DNA of 64,000 bases from Gadus chalcogrammus (GCF_026213295.1 NC_079426.1:28189102-28253101), one strand, 5' to 3'; numbered from the stretch's first letter, positions 12,533 to 24,284 are shown. Numbers and translations: made by a program. Notes: generated by a model from the sequence alone, not told the origin.

Positions 12533-12928
12533 GTGTCTAAGCTGGCCTGTCGCCAAACAGCAGCTGGGCATAAGCGGAAAGAGACCATGCAGTCTGAGGT
12601 TGAACCTACCCTAACCTTTGCATACGCAAAGTCCTGCGTATGCGGGAACAAGATGTTGGGGGAGGATAGCCACACCGCCTGCATTCGCTGCCTTGGGCTG
12701 GAACATGCCAAGGCTGCCCTTGCATTCCGTTGCGCGCGTTTTTCAAATAAAACCCGCAAACGCGGGCTGAATAAGCAGGCGAAGCTCTTCGCAGATGATC
12801 CGGTAATGGGGGTAGCAGACCCACCACTACCGGAGCTAGCGGGAGGTTCCCGGGGGCTCGCCGCCCAACTGGGCACCAGCTGGGGATCGGAGGTGGACCT
12901 CACCGACGCTTCCCAGCCGCTGGAGTAG
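12533..12928 (+). CDS. DIRS Gag-like ORF, part 1
   Basis: A 131-residue frame containing YAKSCVCGNKMLGEDSHTAC then IRCLGLEHAKAAL, the Cys-rich motif typical of DIRS ORF1 proteins in fish. It stops at 12926-12928; the downstream Asp/Glu-rich stretch continues in another frame (12988-13176) and then in the 13189-13887 frame. The original gag therefore carries at least two frameshifts. Its role would be to bind element RNA. Confidence 0.7.
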   Translation: MSKLACRQTAAGHKRKETMQSEVEPTLTFAYAKSCVCGNKMLGEDSHTACIRCLGLEHAKAALAFRCARFSNKTRKRGLNKQAKLFADDPVMGVADPPLPELAGGSRGLAAQLGTSWGSEVDLTDASQPLE

Positions 12929-13188
12929 ACTCAGCCCGACGCTATCGAGGCTAGCCTGCTGGTAGGGCCTGACGAAGCCGAGGGCGCTTGTCCGAGTCGG
13001 GGGAGGAATCTATTAGCCTCGGCTCTGACGAGGACGAGGATGATGATTTTTTTTCCCCCAGCACCGCGTCGCCTATGGTGGTGGACGGGGCGTGCACCTC
13101 CTCCCTGAACCCGGCCGTCAGCATGGACCTCCACGAGGCCTGCAAGAGGGCGGCTGCGCGGCTGAACATCGAGTGACCAGAGCCCCCG

Positions 13189-13887
13189 GTGGAGACCGCC
13201 ACATCTCGCTATGAGGGCAAGCGACCCCCAAAGGCGAAGACCTCGACCAGCCTGCTACTTCCGGACTTTCCCGAGTGCCTGGATGAAGCGACCCGGTCTT
13301 GGAGCAAGCCTCTCTCAGCCAAGATCCCTGTCCAGGGTGGATCGGGGTTGGATTGGGCCGGTATGGAGGAAAAGGGGTTCTCCCACCTGCCTCCGGTTGA
13401 ACCACTGCTGGCGTCGCACCTCCACCCCACGCAGAAGTCCGCCATGACTTCGGCGAGCCCTACACTGCCGTCCAGAGCCGACTCCTTCCAGTCGTCGATG
13501 ACCGAGAAGGGCTACAAGGCGATGGCCACGACGGTGAGGGCGCTCAACGCGTCGTCGCTGCTGCTGGCCTACCAGGCTGAGCTGGAGGTCGACATGTCAT
13601 CGTCACCCACCCCAGCCCTGTGGGATGAACTGTGCGTGGTGACGGACCTGTGCCTGCCCCTTCACAGGAGCGCTGTCCAGACGTCCGGAAGGGCCATGGC
13701 GCTGATGGCCGCGCAGGAGAGGGCGAGGTGGCTGAACCTGTCCAGTCTCTCTCTGAGGGAAAAAAAACATCTCCTCGACGTGCCTGTGGACCCGAAAGGC
13801 CTGTTTGGCCCAGCGTATGACGTCATGCTGAAACGCTGGGAGGAGAAAAAGAGGGAGGGTGAGGCGCTGCGACTGTATCTTCCCTGA
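13189..13887 (+). CDS. DIRS Gag-like ORF, part 2
   Basis: A 232-residue frame with LPDFPECLDEATRSWSKP near residue 25 and a central region ATTVRALNASSLLLAYQAEL, a pattern typical of the second half of DIRS ORF1 in zebrafish-like elements. It ends at 13885-13887 just before Gln/Pro-rich sequence (APPPAYHIQKR in another frame). High GC compared with the intron around it fits an inserted coding element. Confidence 0.7.
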   Translation: METATSRYEGKRPPKAKTSTSLLLPDFPECLDEATRSWSKPLSAKIPVQGGSGLDWAGMEEKGFSHLPPVEPLLASHLHPTQKSAMTSASPTLPSRADSFQSSMTEKGYKAMATTVRALNASSLLLAYQAELEVDMSSSPTPALWDELCVVTDLCLPLHRSAVQTSGRAMALMAAQERARWLNLSSLSLREKKHLLDVPVDPKGLFGPAYDVMLKRWEEKKREGEALRLYLP

Positions 13888-14813
13888 AGAGCGCCTTTCC
13901 CTGCCAACGCACCCAGCCAGGTGTTCACCCAGTCCCGCGCTCCTCCGCCGGCTTACCACATCCAGAAGCGTCAGCCCCACCCAACCCATGGGGCCGGCCG
14001 GGGCCAGAACAAGCCGCCGGAGCACAGTGGCGCGTGGGCGAGGAAGCCACCCGCGCCGGGGTGGCGCCAGGTGCCGTGCGGCCCTTTCGGCTACTCAGGG
14101 GGCCGTGAAGAAACGGCGCGCTACCTAAGGCGCTGCGACCAGGGGGGTGCGGCAGGCCCGGCCAGACGCCGTCCCCCCTAGATGTTCTGTTCCAAACCCG
14201 GTTCGAAGAAGAGTTACAGAGGGCGTGTTCCAAGCCCTGCAAAAGGCGTGCAGAAGGCCGTTCAGCCTTCACAGTTCACGACACGAAGGAGAGAAGGGTC
14301 GGACCTGCAGAGCGCTCGGTGGAGCCGCAGTTGTGTCTCGCAGACACATGCATGTGTATAAGCATACGCCAGTGCCCAACATCACACACGTGTCCCCCTT
14401 CCCCAAATCATTGTTCATTAAAAATGTTTGCCAGCGCGCATCCAGGCTCCGAGCCGAGGGCGCAGCTGCTTGTGAAAACAAAAAAATTGAAAAAAATATA
14501 AACATAAAAAAGGAACAGAATGAAATAAGACGGTGCCTGGTGGGCGTGAGCGCCGATGCGCAGCCCACTATGCCCGTTCGGCCCGGCACGACAGCGGAAA
14601 CAACGATGCTGGGACTGCTGTCTGGCCGGGCTCAACAGTGGCTGGCATGTGGTGCGTCGGATTGGGTTATAAAAACTGTAACCGCAGGCTACAGGCTCCA
14701 ATTTGCGTCCACTCCTCCCCGTTTCAATACTGCAGTCGCAGGCCCGTGGAGAGAAAGCTCAGGTTTTACAGGAGGAAATCACCCCTCTAAAAAACTGAAG
14801 GGCAATTCGGGTA

Positions 14814-15280
14814 GTGCCACCGGAGAAAAACCAAGGCGGTTTTTACTCTAGGTACTTTCTAGTCCCGAAGAAGGGAGGGGGCCTCCAGCCGATATTAGAT
14901 TTACGCGCTCTGAACAGATACATGAGACAGTACAGTTTCAGGATGCTGACACACGCCGCTCTCATACGCTTCGTGCGCCCGGGAGGCTGGTTCACAAGCA
15001 TAGATCTGAGGGATCTTTGCATCAGAGGAGAACACTCAGTGCCCTCGGTTCTATTCCCTAACCGGTCGGAGCGCCCCGATGGGGCTGGATGCTTTGGCAT
15101 ACGAGTGGCCGCGCGTCCTCCTGTACGCTTTTCCCCCCATTAGAACTGATCATTCCTACTCTCGCCAGGGTGCGAGAGAAGGGTAATGCGCTGATCCTTA
15201 TAGCCCCCCGTTGGCCGGGGAAATATTGGTTTGCGGAAATAGTCCAGTTGCTGTGCAGCCAGCCATGGCCTCTGCCTTGA
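14814..15280 (+). pseudogene. DIRS RT-RNase H remnant, internally deleted
   Basis: GGFYSRYFLVPKKGGGLQPI, LDLRALNRYM and GGWFTSIDLRD are the N-terminal RT motifs, including the first catalytic Asp of motif A. After about 15020 the frame breaks. Sequence from 15070 resembles the region after RNase H (SLILIAPRWPGK-like, WFAEIVQLL). The fingers/palm YxDD block and RNase H are missing, so the copy cannot reverse transcribe. Confidence 0.8.
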
Positions 15281-15461
15281 CGCAGGGACCTCCTGACGCA
15301 AGCGCATGGGGAAATCTTCCATCCTCATCCGGAGCGCATGGCTCTATGGGCCTGGCCCGTGAAAGGATGAACCAACGGCTGGACTCCCATGGAATGTCAT
15401 TACGACTATCCAGGGTGCCAGGGCTTCCTCTACGTGTTACGCATATGACGGGAAATGGCGT

Positions 15462-16385
15462 GTGTTCGAGGATTGGTGCGCGAAAGCTGGGGAAATAGCT
15501 TTCCAGAGTCCCGTGCCTGTTATTCTGACATTTCTACAGGACTTGCTCGATAAAGGCCGGGCTTTCTCCACTGTCAAAGTGTACTTGGCCTCTATATCGG
15601 CTTGTCACATAGGTTTTGGGGACAAATCGGCAGGTCAGCACCCAATCGTTTGCCGGTTTATGAAAGGTGCACGCCGACTTCGGCCGGTGTCGCGGAGCTT
15701 GGCTGCTCCGTGGGATTTATCTATGGTGCTTGATGCACTGTCACGCCCACCGTTTGAGCCCTTACAACAGGTAGAGCTTAAGACGCTCTCGTTTAAGACG
15801 GCTTTGTTGCTCGCGTTGGCCTCGGCTAAATGCACTAGTGACATCCATGCGCTGTCGGTTAGCCCAACGTGTATGCAGTTTTTGCGGCCGAATCCTGCGT
15901 ATGTTCCCAAGGTATTCGACTCTGCGTTGTCATACTGCCCTATTGAGCTGTTGGCTTTCCATTCTCCTCCTTTCTCCTGCCAGGAGCAGGAGCGGCTGAA
16001 TGCGCTCTGCCCGGTGCGGGCTTTACGCGTCTATGTTGATAGGACGGCTGGATTCAGGAAATCGGAGCAGCTGTTTGTATCATGTGCTACGTCACACCTG
16101 GAGAAGCCTCTCTCGAAGCAGCGTTTATCACACTGGATCGTGGTGGCTATAGCCATGGCTTATAGTAGCGTGGGTTTGGAACCCCCTATCGGCCTGCGCG
16201 CACATTCGACTCGCGGCATGTCCGCATCCTGGGCACTGTTTCAGGGGGTCTCAGTGGAAGAGATATGTGCGGCTGCCAGCTGGGCGACGCCTCACAATTT
16301 CGCTAGATTCTACAGGTTGGATGTTACTGCGCCTAATCTGTCTCACACAGTCTTGAGCGTTGGATCGGTGAACATGCCCGTTTGA
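15462..16385 (+). CDS. DIRS tyrosine recombinase, 307 aa, open
   Basis: A full-length uninterrupted frame for the integrating enzyme of DIRS elements. An N-terminal SAM-like core-binding region (residues 1-75, FLQDLLDKGRAFSTVKVYLA) precedes the catalytic domain. HSTR (H248, R251), W274 and the nucleophile Y284 in NFARFYRLD are present. The first catalytic Arg, expected in the block ASAKRxSDIHAL, is Cys124 (ASAKCTSDIHAL), readily explained by a CpG C-to-T change. So the frame is intact but the enzyme is probably inactive. The frame ends 45 bp before the internal complementary region. Confidence 0.88.
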   Translation: MFEDWCAKAGEIAFQSPVPVILTFLQDLLDKGRAFSTVKVYLASISACHIGFGDKSAGQHPIVCRFMKGARRLRPVSRSLAAPWDLSMVLDALSRPPFEPLQQVELKTLSFKTALLLALASAKCTSDIHALSVSPTCMQFLRPNPAYVPKVFDSALSYCPIELLAFHSPPFSCQEQERLNALCPVRALRVYVDRTAGFRKSEQLFVSCATSHLEKPLSKQRLSHWIVVAIAMAYSSVGLEPPIGLRAHSTRGMSASWALFQGVSVEEICAAASWATPHNFARFYRLDVTAPNLSHTVLSVGSVNMPV

Positions 16386-16430
16386 TGGGTTTGCACTGGT
16401 ACTTCTTTGGCAATACAGGAGTTACTATAT

Positions 16431-16519
16431 CCCATAGTGAGATACCGAGCGAAATTGAAAGAAAACTTAAGGTTAAGAAATTAACCAAGGTTTTCTGAAA
16501 TATGAGTGAGGTATCTCAC
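16431..16519 (+). repeat. DIRS internal complementary region
   Basis: The first part (16431-16466) is the reverse complement of the extreme left end (about 12145-12181). The second part (16467-16519) is the reverse complement of the extreme right end (about 17295-17346). The two halves meet at GAAAAC|TTAAGG. This is the composite template used in the DIRS model to restore both termini through a circular intermediate. Confidence 0.9.
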
Positions 16520-16563
16520 CAGACCACCCTCCTTGCCCGGAGCGAGGAAGAGGTGTTTTGCCT

Positions 16564-17346
16564 ATAGACTGAAGAGATGACGTGACGACGGGACTTATGT
16601 AGTAGGAGGGAGCCCCACCTCTGCAGGCAGACGTCACGTCTGTTGGCCAGTCACGACTGGCTAGGGTGACCAGACGTCCTCTTTTTCCCGGACATGTCCT
16701 CTTTTCGAGACCTAAAAAATGCGTCCGGCAGGGATTCCAAAAACGTCCGGTATTTTGCCTCGTCGCAAAAAAAAATAAAAATATATATTATTGTTATTAT
16801 TATCTTTTTATTTTTTTTTGCCTCGTCGCATATTTGTGTTTCTGGGTCTTTCACATAACCTACTAGTTATTACCATTGTATATGTCTACGGTTATTACGG
16901 CCTTCCAAGTTCTGGAAATGGTATCTCCCTTACGTTCCACCTTCTTGCGCGAGCTGACTGTAGAGAGAGTCTGTCATTGGGCGACCGATCTCATGTGCTC
17001 GTTGAGAAGGTGCCGTGTATAGACGGAATGAAACCCCCACTGAAGTCCGTAGGCTCACGATACAAACCCCACCCCCCCCGTCAACAATCTTGCCCGGGGC
17101 GCAATTGGACCTAGGATCGCCACCATGTCTAAACGTAAATGTAAGTTCACGGACGAAAAAAATACCCATGTTTTCGCCCCCCCCCCCCCCCGCGACGAAG
17201 TGTCCTCTTTTTCACAAACTCAAATCTGGTCACCCTACGACTGGCGTAGTGTAAAATTGCTTCTGGGGGACAGCGCGAGGGGCGTGTCCCATAGTGAGAT
17301 ACCTCACTCATATATCAGAAAACCTTGGTTAATTTCTTAACCTTAA
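16564..17346 (+). repeat. DIRS right inverted terminal repeat, split
   Basis: Two pieces, 16564-16661 and 17246-17346, together form the reverse complement of the left repeat plus the unique right terminus. They are separated by the hAT MITE at 16662-17237. Confidence 0.88.
16662..17237. mobile_element. hAT MITE with 8-bp TSD
   Basis: The ends are TAGGGTGACCAGA and its inverted form TCTGGTCACCCTA. CGACTGGC flanks both sides (16654-16661, 17238-17245). An 8-bp duplication is the hAT hallmark. At 576 bp with a 14-bp C run it encodes nothing. Confidence 0.93.
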
Positions 17347-20300
17347 GGTTGCACGTGCTGTGTGTGAGCTGCAGGATGCTTCAGGTTACCTGCAGCTTTC
17401 AACCAGTTCAATTTAGGACTTTTTAATGACATTGGAACATACATACATAACTTGGAAAACAATCAAATGCCAATTTCAAGGCCAAATGGTGTAAAGGTAA
17501 ATGACCTCGAGATGAAATGCATTACATTTTATGTCAAAATACAGAGCTGAAGTCTGCGACCAAATTGGTCACATATGGGAGTAGCCTATGTATTATGAAC
17601 ATTAATGAGTATGCATACTTCAAATGTCAGTCAGATTCTTTGGTGTAAGCCTTTTAGGTTTTTGCAAGGGTTTTTTTCACTCATAAGCAGACCACCTTTC
17701 TCAAAGAGGATAAGTGAATGATGAGAGACCCCCTAATTTGCCACTATATCCGAGCTCTTTCAACTGTTTACCAAGAACTGCCAATCATGGTGCCTGAGGA
17801 GGAGATCCCAGTCGGGGAGAAACGCTCTGCCTGGGCCAATAGAAACACCCAAAGCGGACAAGGGATTGATGCCCCATCCGTGCTCGCCTCTCTGCCACTC
17901 ATCTCTCGCTTCCATATTAGAAGTCATTCAAGCCTTCCAGCCTATCCTGGACCAGCCGGTAGGCTGATCGATCCATCCTTGACCCTCACACTAGTGCTAT
18001 GCCTAGGGGGCACATTTTGACCTGGCTTGTCAACATCACATCTGATGGTAAAAAAAAAGGGACCATGAACATAGCACCTACAAATGTATATTAGGGTTAA
18101 TGATCATCTCATCATTTAAAGGCTGACTAATAAATGTTTCGTTAAACCTTAGTTCATTATCAACCAAAGGCTTATAAATGACTTATGACTGAACGTTATT
18201 ATTAAGTATTGCCGTACTTTTCCGTGTCGTACCATATTTGTGTTTACAAAGAGGACTCTGTAGCACAGTGGCATAGTCTCAATGAGTGCAATTGTGTTAG
18301 ACTCCTACCTTCACAGCTCTATTACACAAAAACACGTGTGTAAAGCATCCATTTTCTCCTACAGGCCCTGAGGAGGTAATATTCCCAGGCCTATGAAGAA
18401 AATGGAGTCCATGGCTCACGAGATACTTGGTTTGACACAGCAAGCAGTGTGCCGAGTTTGGGGGGAAAAGAGGAGATCAAATACCCTGCTGTCAAATAAG
18501 TCCAGCCCGCCCGCCCACCCACCCCCACACACCCCCACACACACACACACACACACACCCTGACTCTCGGACCTGCCTCTCAGTACTGACTTTGGATCTG
18601 CTCTGTGTGAATACACACTCAAACTACTGTGACAGCATTTCAACTTTTCGCCTGAGCGAGTCATGAAGACATTTGGGGGTTTCCTGGGGGGGGGGGGGGG
18701 GGTTTTCTCAGAAAAGTCATCTGTTTCAAGTCATCACATTTCTATTAATCTTTTGACATTGTAGCAATCAAAAACAAAATTAATAACACTTTCCTTGGCC
18801 AGTGCAAAAGTTTTTTTAGTCAGCAACCCCTTCTTAAGCATGAACTGACATTCGCTCCCTCATAAGCACTGAGTGGTCCTCGCGTTTCAGTCGTTTTTTT
18901 TGAGGCCAGAATGTTCTCCAGAGAGAAACCAAATGTGAACTGGAGAGGTTGTCTCATGAGGCTATATCTTCACCCCTTCAGTCTGTGGTTTCCAGGCTCT
19001 GTGCCGTGGCAGGCCCAGAAGTTCTGGTTTACGTAGTAATGCTGGTTCTGAGGTTAGATGCTAAACAAGACACAGTAAAAAATGAGTGGGACTTGATTGA
19101 AAAGGAGAGCTTGGACAAATATCTCAATACAGACAAAAGCCAATTGCCACCTGTGATTACCTTTGGACAGGGTTTGAGATTTCACTGAGCATTACACTAT
19201 ACTGTATGCCAGAATAAAGAAAATGTACGTTGCAATGGAGTTATTGATTTTATTTTTTCAATATTGTTGTGTTATGGTTATGGTTATTAAATATAACAGG
19301 AAATAAGTATTTCCACCTGCAATTACTCGGGTTTGTTCAAGCTGGCAACTGATTGCCAGCCACCAATATACATGCCAGTGATAAAAATGTATGATTCATG
19401 GAGTGTATTTAAAAATAACTCAATGTAGTACACAAAAAGAGTTGTCCATTCATTTCAAAAGAATGAATTGACTTAGCACATGCCTAAAGTAACAACAGAT
19501 GTCCTTGTCTAGCCATATAATGTGAATAGTGAAGTGTTTCTTAGTATATCCATGGACCTGCATGAATGAGCTGTTATGTTGTTGGCAGTGAGCCAGGAAG
19601 CCAGCTTGTGTGACATGGTGTACATTTCTGCTTAGAGTCCATCAAGTATTAAAACTAGAGGTCTAAGATTCAGGTGAGTCACTGTTAGTTTCAAGGCTTT
19701 TGATCCTGGTTCACGATTATATTAGATTATATGATGTGCAGTGATCTTAACCATGAATTTAAATCCTGCATCTTCAACAGCAGGATTTGGCTGTAAACGC
19801 TATAAAACACCTTCCTTTGCACACTCCTTTCCTTGCACTTACACAGGTTGGTTGAAAGATGTTGGCTGAAGGCTAGAGTTAGTAAGTTAGTAAGTGGTTG
19901 TTTAGGTTGAGCCAGAGTCACGTTTGGAAAGGTTGGAAGTGCTCCCACTAGTAATGCACGATGGGATGCTCACTGATTTGTCAACACTTGAAATTCAGTG
20001 TTTTTTTTAATTAATTTTGTATTATCGTATGTATGTATTGTTGGATGGAATTTCCCATGTATGGGATGAAATAAAGTTCTTATCTTGTATGGCAACACAT
20101 GGTTCTTGGTAATATTCTGACTTAGTTAAATGGGATGAGTAATTTCCATTACCATGAGGAAAATACTAGAATACAGTTCCGTGTCAGGACAGCGGTTTAG
20201 GACATTGGAACAAATGTTGTGTTTACAGATATAAGCAAAAAGAAGAGGTATTTACTTAAGGTAAACAACTCATACACCCATTGCTCTGTTCTACAGAATA

Positions 20301-20653
20301 AAGAGGGAAATAGATGACTTACTGTACGCTCACTGCACCAGACAGGACATCACATCCTGGATAACAAACAGCTTGGGTTACACCCACCCCACCTACTATG
20401 ACACTATTGTAAGATCACAGGACTTACAGTATGGGAAAACTAGAACTGAAGTTTCAACCATAGCAACAGCGAATCAACGAGCAAATCAATGTCATTGCTC
20501 CTATGTTTTCACTCACCCAGATTCGGTTTTACTTAAGAAAGATAATTTGTGCATTTTAGGAATCTGGACAAAAAGCTGTCCGTGGAAGAGATGAATGAGC
20601 CTCAACAGAGCTGGGGGCTCGAGACAGGCCAGCTGTGAGACTCACTCAGTCCT
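17347..20653. other. ugp2 intron 4: mostly unrecognised
   Basis: Contains a short CA tract (18531-18559), a 17-bp G run (18686-18702) and, at about 20045-20090, a LINE/SINE-like tail (GGAATTTCCCATGTATGGGA then AATAAAGTTC). Frames such as 18949-19188 have no recognisable motif. Otherwise ordinary AT-rich intron. Confidence 0.5.
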
Positions 20654-20654
20654 G

Positions 20655-22017
20655 GGCCCCGTTTCCCGAAAGCGCCGTTAGCCTAAGTGGATCGTGAAGT
20701 GCGTCGAAAGGGCATCGTAGAGTTTTCACCGCGTTTCCCGAAAGCATCGTTGGGAACGAACGTCTTGAAAACGCTCGTAGCTAACGAGTACTCCAGGGGT
20801 GCTCGTAGGTACTCGTAGGACGCTAAGATCATCGTCAGCTATAGCCTCAGTGGCGTCACCATCGGACATTCCGTCTATTGGATGCGTTTTATTAAAACGC
20901 ATTGCGCCATTATGTTCTTAGTTTGGTAATTAATAAAGATTATTAATTAATTTATTAATAAAGATGTTAAAATGGCCAAAATAAAACGGGACAGTCCAGA
21001 AAATGTTTGCGCAGGCAGGGCACTCAAAATGTGTGAGAGAAAGTGGGGGGATTTGTGCAGACTGACATAGGCTACTCATAAAACTTAGCATAAAATAATG
21101 TAAAAAATTAAATAATATTTAAAAAAATTAAAAAAAAATAAAATAAAGAAATCAAATAAATTATAAAAAACAAGCAAAGGAGCAGGCAAAAGGCTGGGAT
21201 ATGGTGGGGATTGGTCACGTTGACGGGAATGTTTAGTGACATGTGGGAGGGTGGAGGGGGTTAAAAAAAAGTCTCAATCACTCTTCGACGTGCATGAAAA
21301 CCAGCCGCGTAGTTATGAGGGAGGCCGTCCTCACACCGATCTTCCTCGTCGTCATCGTCCTCAGCGTCCTCCGGTTCAAGCAATGCCACCCCAGCCTTAG
21401 CTGCAATGTTGTGCAACATAGCCGTCAAACATATCACGGCGCATGACTTGGCCGGCGAAAACTGGAGCCCTCCGCCTGACTTGTGAAGGCATCTAAAGCG
21501 CAACTTCCACCTCCCGATCGTGCGCTCAACGATGCACCGGGCCAGACGGTGGGCTTCGTTGTATTCCTCATCATGGACGTCTCCCGGGTTATTCACAGGT
21601 GTGAAGAGGAATTATTTAAGGGGGGAAAATGCCGTGAAACGCACAGTGCATTCAGGATTAGGACTGATATATGTCGGTTTAAGCCTAATCAATTGTGTTT
21701 TAATGTCTTTAGCATTCATATAATTGCAGTCTATTTTTTTCGTAGGCTACTCTGCTGTTGTCCTTGATGGGGATATATTTTAACCCTTTTTAACACAATT
21801 TTCCTGCGACATTCCTGCGTCTCCCCCTCCTACGGAGCCCATTTCAGCACCGTGTCAGAAGACAGTTACAATCCTACGACGTCGTGAGTGCAGCGAATGC
21901 GCGTTCACGTTAAGAGGAGTTTCGGGAAACGCGACAAAGAAATTATCGACGGATCGCAAGATCCATCGGGAGAATGATCGTACGAGCGAAGATCCATCGT
22001 TATCGGGAAACGGGGCC
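20655..22017 (-). mobile_element. PIF/Harbinger element, internally deleted
   Basis: The ends are inverted: GGCCCCGTTTCCCGAAAG on the left and CGGGAAACGGGGCC on the right, flanked by CTG on both sides (20652-20654, 22018-22020), a 3-bp duplication typical of Harbinger. Several internal copies of GTTTCCCGAAAGCATC lie near the left end. It carries only the tail of a Harbinger nuclease on the minus strand. A partial second copy starts at 38831. Confidence 0.87.
21261..21596 (-). pseudogene. Harbinger nuclease C-terminal fragment
   Basis: Reads YNEAHRLARCIVERTIGRWK, LRFRCLHKSGGGLQ and AVICLTAMLHNIAAKAG, the HARBI1-type nuclease C-terminus including its third catalytic acid (Glu in VERTIG). An acidic tail DAEDDDDEED follows. 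The region with the two catalytic Asp residues is deleted. Confidence 0.85.
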
Positions 22018-22018
22018 C

Positions 22019-22970
22019 TGGACTGCTTTTTGACTCTCTTGAGGTGATTAATGTACTTTTTATCATATCACCAATGGATGCTTAGTTAGTTTGCACCTGT
22101 TAATATATCACTGCTTAGCACAGTTCTGCCTGGGTTGCCTGAGCTGGCGTGGAGAACGGGAAGAACCGGTTGTGCCAAGCTAAAGTAGGCCTGGAGATAA
22201 CTTTTGAATTAAAATAGAAATGATACAAAAAGATAAATAAGTGGTGTTAATGTTTTGAATTCATAAATAGGCTGCAAGGATCAATCCTTCAACAAGCAAT
22301 GAGCATAGGACCAGCTGACAAATGAAGTATTTTTTTTGATTACGTTCCATACTTTTTGGCTATGTAATAGATCAGTCTAGCCTGGCTCCGCCCACCTGAG
22401 TACTTCCGCTCAATTTTCATTTCCCTTCAGTACTAAGTCTGGGTTTGCAGCAGATTCCTGGGTTTTCTCAGTCCAGATTTTATGCATCCAATCAGCGAAC
22501 ACAGGGAGTAGCTGAGAAAAATGACGTTCAAGTCAGCCCTCGTTGACGGACATCTTCACGCACGGTGTTTGGTTTGTTTACAGCCTGTGCGCAACATGAT
22601 TCCCAGCCAAACGTTAGCGATTGGTTATGGCAGATCCAGAGTGGCACTGGGCAGATCCAATAGTTTTAAACTTCATCAGACACCCGCCTTCAAGTGAGTT
22701 AACATCAGTCAATTGAGTGGCTCCAGACTCTATGCGCAAATGAAATGGTCTGGTAGGACAAGGCTAAGACCAGTCTGGATAACAAACCAAATTATTTTGA
22801 CTCATTCTAAAATCCAATTATTCATGTGAAGCCTTTTTTTTGGGGGGATATTGATATTCATTTATGTATGCATGTCAAAATGATCAGTTGAATGTTACCA
22901 AGGCAACATGAGGTTACCTTGTTCTGCATTGTAACGGCCATCTGGCTTTCTAGCCTCGTGAGACCATCCT
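22019..22970. other. Intron with possible MITE end
   Basis: At 22380 the sequence GCCTGGCTCCGCC has an inverted relative near 27066-27080 (GGCGGAGTCAGG). These could be the ends of an old 4.7-kb element that later received other insertions. The match is short, so this is only a suggestion. Confidence 0.25.
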
Positions 22971-22971
22971 G

Positions 22972-23740
22972 TGGGGTATTCCACGAACGGAGGTTTAACG
23001 AACACAAGAGTTAACGCTGTACTCTAGGTTGATTGACCCTGTGCCAACTAAACCAGAGCTGTTGGTTCCACCGCACGGGTTATGCATTCGTTCAATCAAC
23101 ACAGGCTTGGTTAACTCATGGTTGTGCGCATCCAAGCCAAACCTACAAAGACGTGATGTATGGATCATGGGAACCCTGATCGAAATGGCGAAACGGGCCG
23201 CTTATTTCAATTAAATGGAACTCCAGGTTCCTTTCCAAGAAAGTGGAACGCTAAAGCCTCTGTAACCCAGAGAACCAAAGCCTGGCAGCGGATTGCGTTA
23301 GTTACATGTCAAAAGCATGATCCTTAATATTGGAGCCATGAATCTATTAATATCCCAGTTAAGCATTCTTAACGTTCCGACAACATAACCCTTTTCTTCT
23401 AAAAAATATGTACTCCTATGGCTACCAAGCGGTGAGCGGAGCAAGTAAAGATTAAGTATAAAAACATACAAACTGGTATTTTCCCACCATCGTATTGGTA
23501 TATTTTGTCAGTCCAGGATTTAAATTATCATACCATATTTGTCACTCCTGCATTTAAATTGAAAAAAATGCCGACAGTCGGCAGACTGGATCTGGCCCTC
23601 AAATTGTCTTGACCTCGGTGGAGGAGCTGGCAATAGACATAAATTCAGGGCGCCCTGGCATGGAGGGGGTACCTGGAGGTACCTCCTTAGAGAGTCAGGG
23701 GCCATGTGAGGGTACCCCACTGGTTGAATGTAGGTTTTTC
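22972..23740 (+). pseudogene. Harbinger Myb/SANT-like gene remnant
   Basis: GGGGTATTCCACGAACGGAG at 22974 resembles Harbinger/MITE left ends in fish. From about 23184 the translation gives MAKRAAYFN, then after frameshifts a KAWQRIA-like SANT segment. At 23609 SVEELAIDINSGRPGMEGVP resembles the linker after the DNA-binding domain in the second Harbinger protein. Several stops and frame changes are present. No right terminus was found. Confidence 0.5.
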
Positions 23741-24284
23741 TGTTTTTCTTGTATTTTAGATTTTGTTTGTCATCGAGGTAACACATGCAAACCGTGTGCG
23801 TGCCACAGCGCAAATGATCCAAATGTTTTTTTTTGGTAACTGGGCAGAAAACCTAAAAGTGACAATTCATCAACTTCACAGATCAAGATGGATTAGTGCT
23901 TGTAATGGAGCCGCCGGCTACGATCTAACATTCTCCAGTGGATGATCAGTGTTGGGAGTAACCTTTACAAAAGTAATGTGATTACTGTAATGTATTACTT
24001 TTTGCTGTAACACGGTAATGTAAGGCATTACAAAAAAAAAAAGGTAATATTTTACTCGGTACAAATCTCAGTAACGCGCGTTACAATGCATTTTTACCCC
24101 GAAATTAACTGCTGTGTTGTTTTTATACAAATTCGCCAACACGCGAGATTCGCCGAGGAGAAAAAAAACCGCGCAAATGTTTACTTCGTCTTACTGCTAG
24201 AAGATGACAGTAGCAGCAGAGTTGGACTCTACATTTGCGAGATGGGTATGCTATTTTAGCCGAGCGTTCTGGGTTCGCCTATAC

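Larger units (their letters stand above)
12145..17346 (+). mobile_element. DIRS retrotransposon, RT-deleted
   Basis: The order is left inverted terminal repeat, Gag-like frames, RT remnant, tyrosine recombinase, internal complementary region, and right inverted terminal repeat (interrupted by a hAT MITE). DIRS elements copy via RT but integrate a circular intermediate with a tyrosine recombinase, so they make no target duplication; none is visible. Most of the RT/RNase H region is missing between about 15020 and 15100, so the copy is non-autonomous. It lies in ugp2 intron 4 in antisense orientation. Confidence 0.92.

Noticed and set aside
12487..14272. Minus-strand frames over the DIRS gag
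   Set aside because: Shadow frames of GC-rich coding sequence.
14147..14851. 234-residue frame in the DIRS element as a separate gene
   Set aside because: Composition changes along it, it lies over A-rich non-coding sequence and overlaps the RT in another frame; probably accidental.
18949..19188. 79-residue frame as a gene
   Set aside because: No family motif, no splice context, and of a length expected by chance in this intron.
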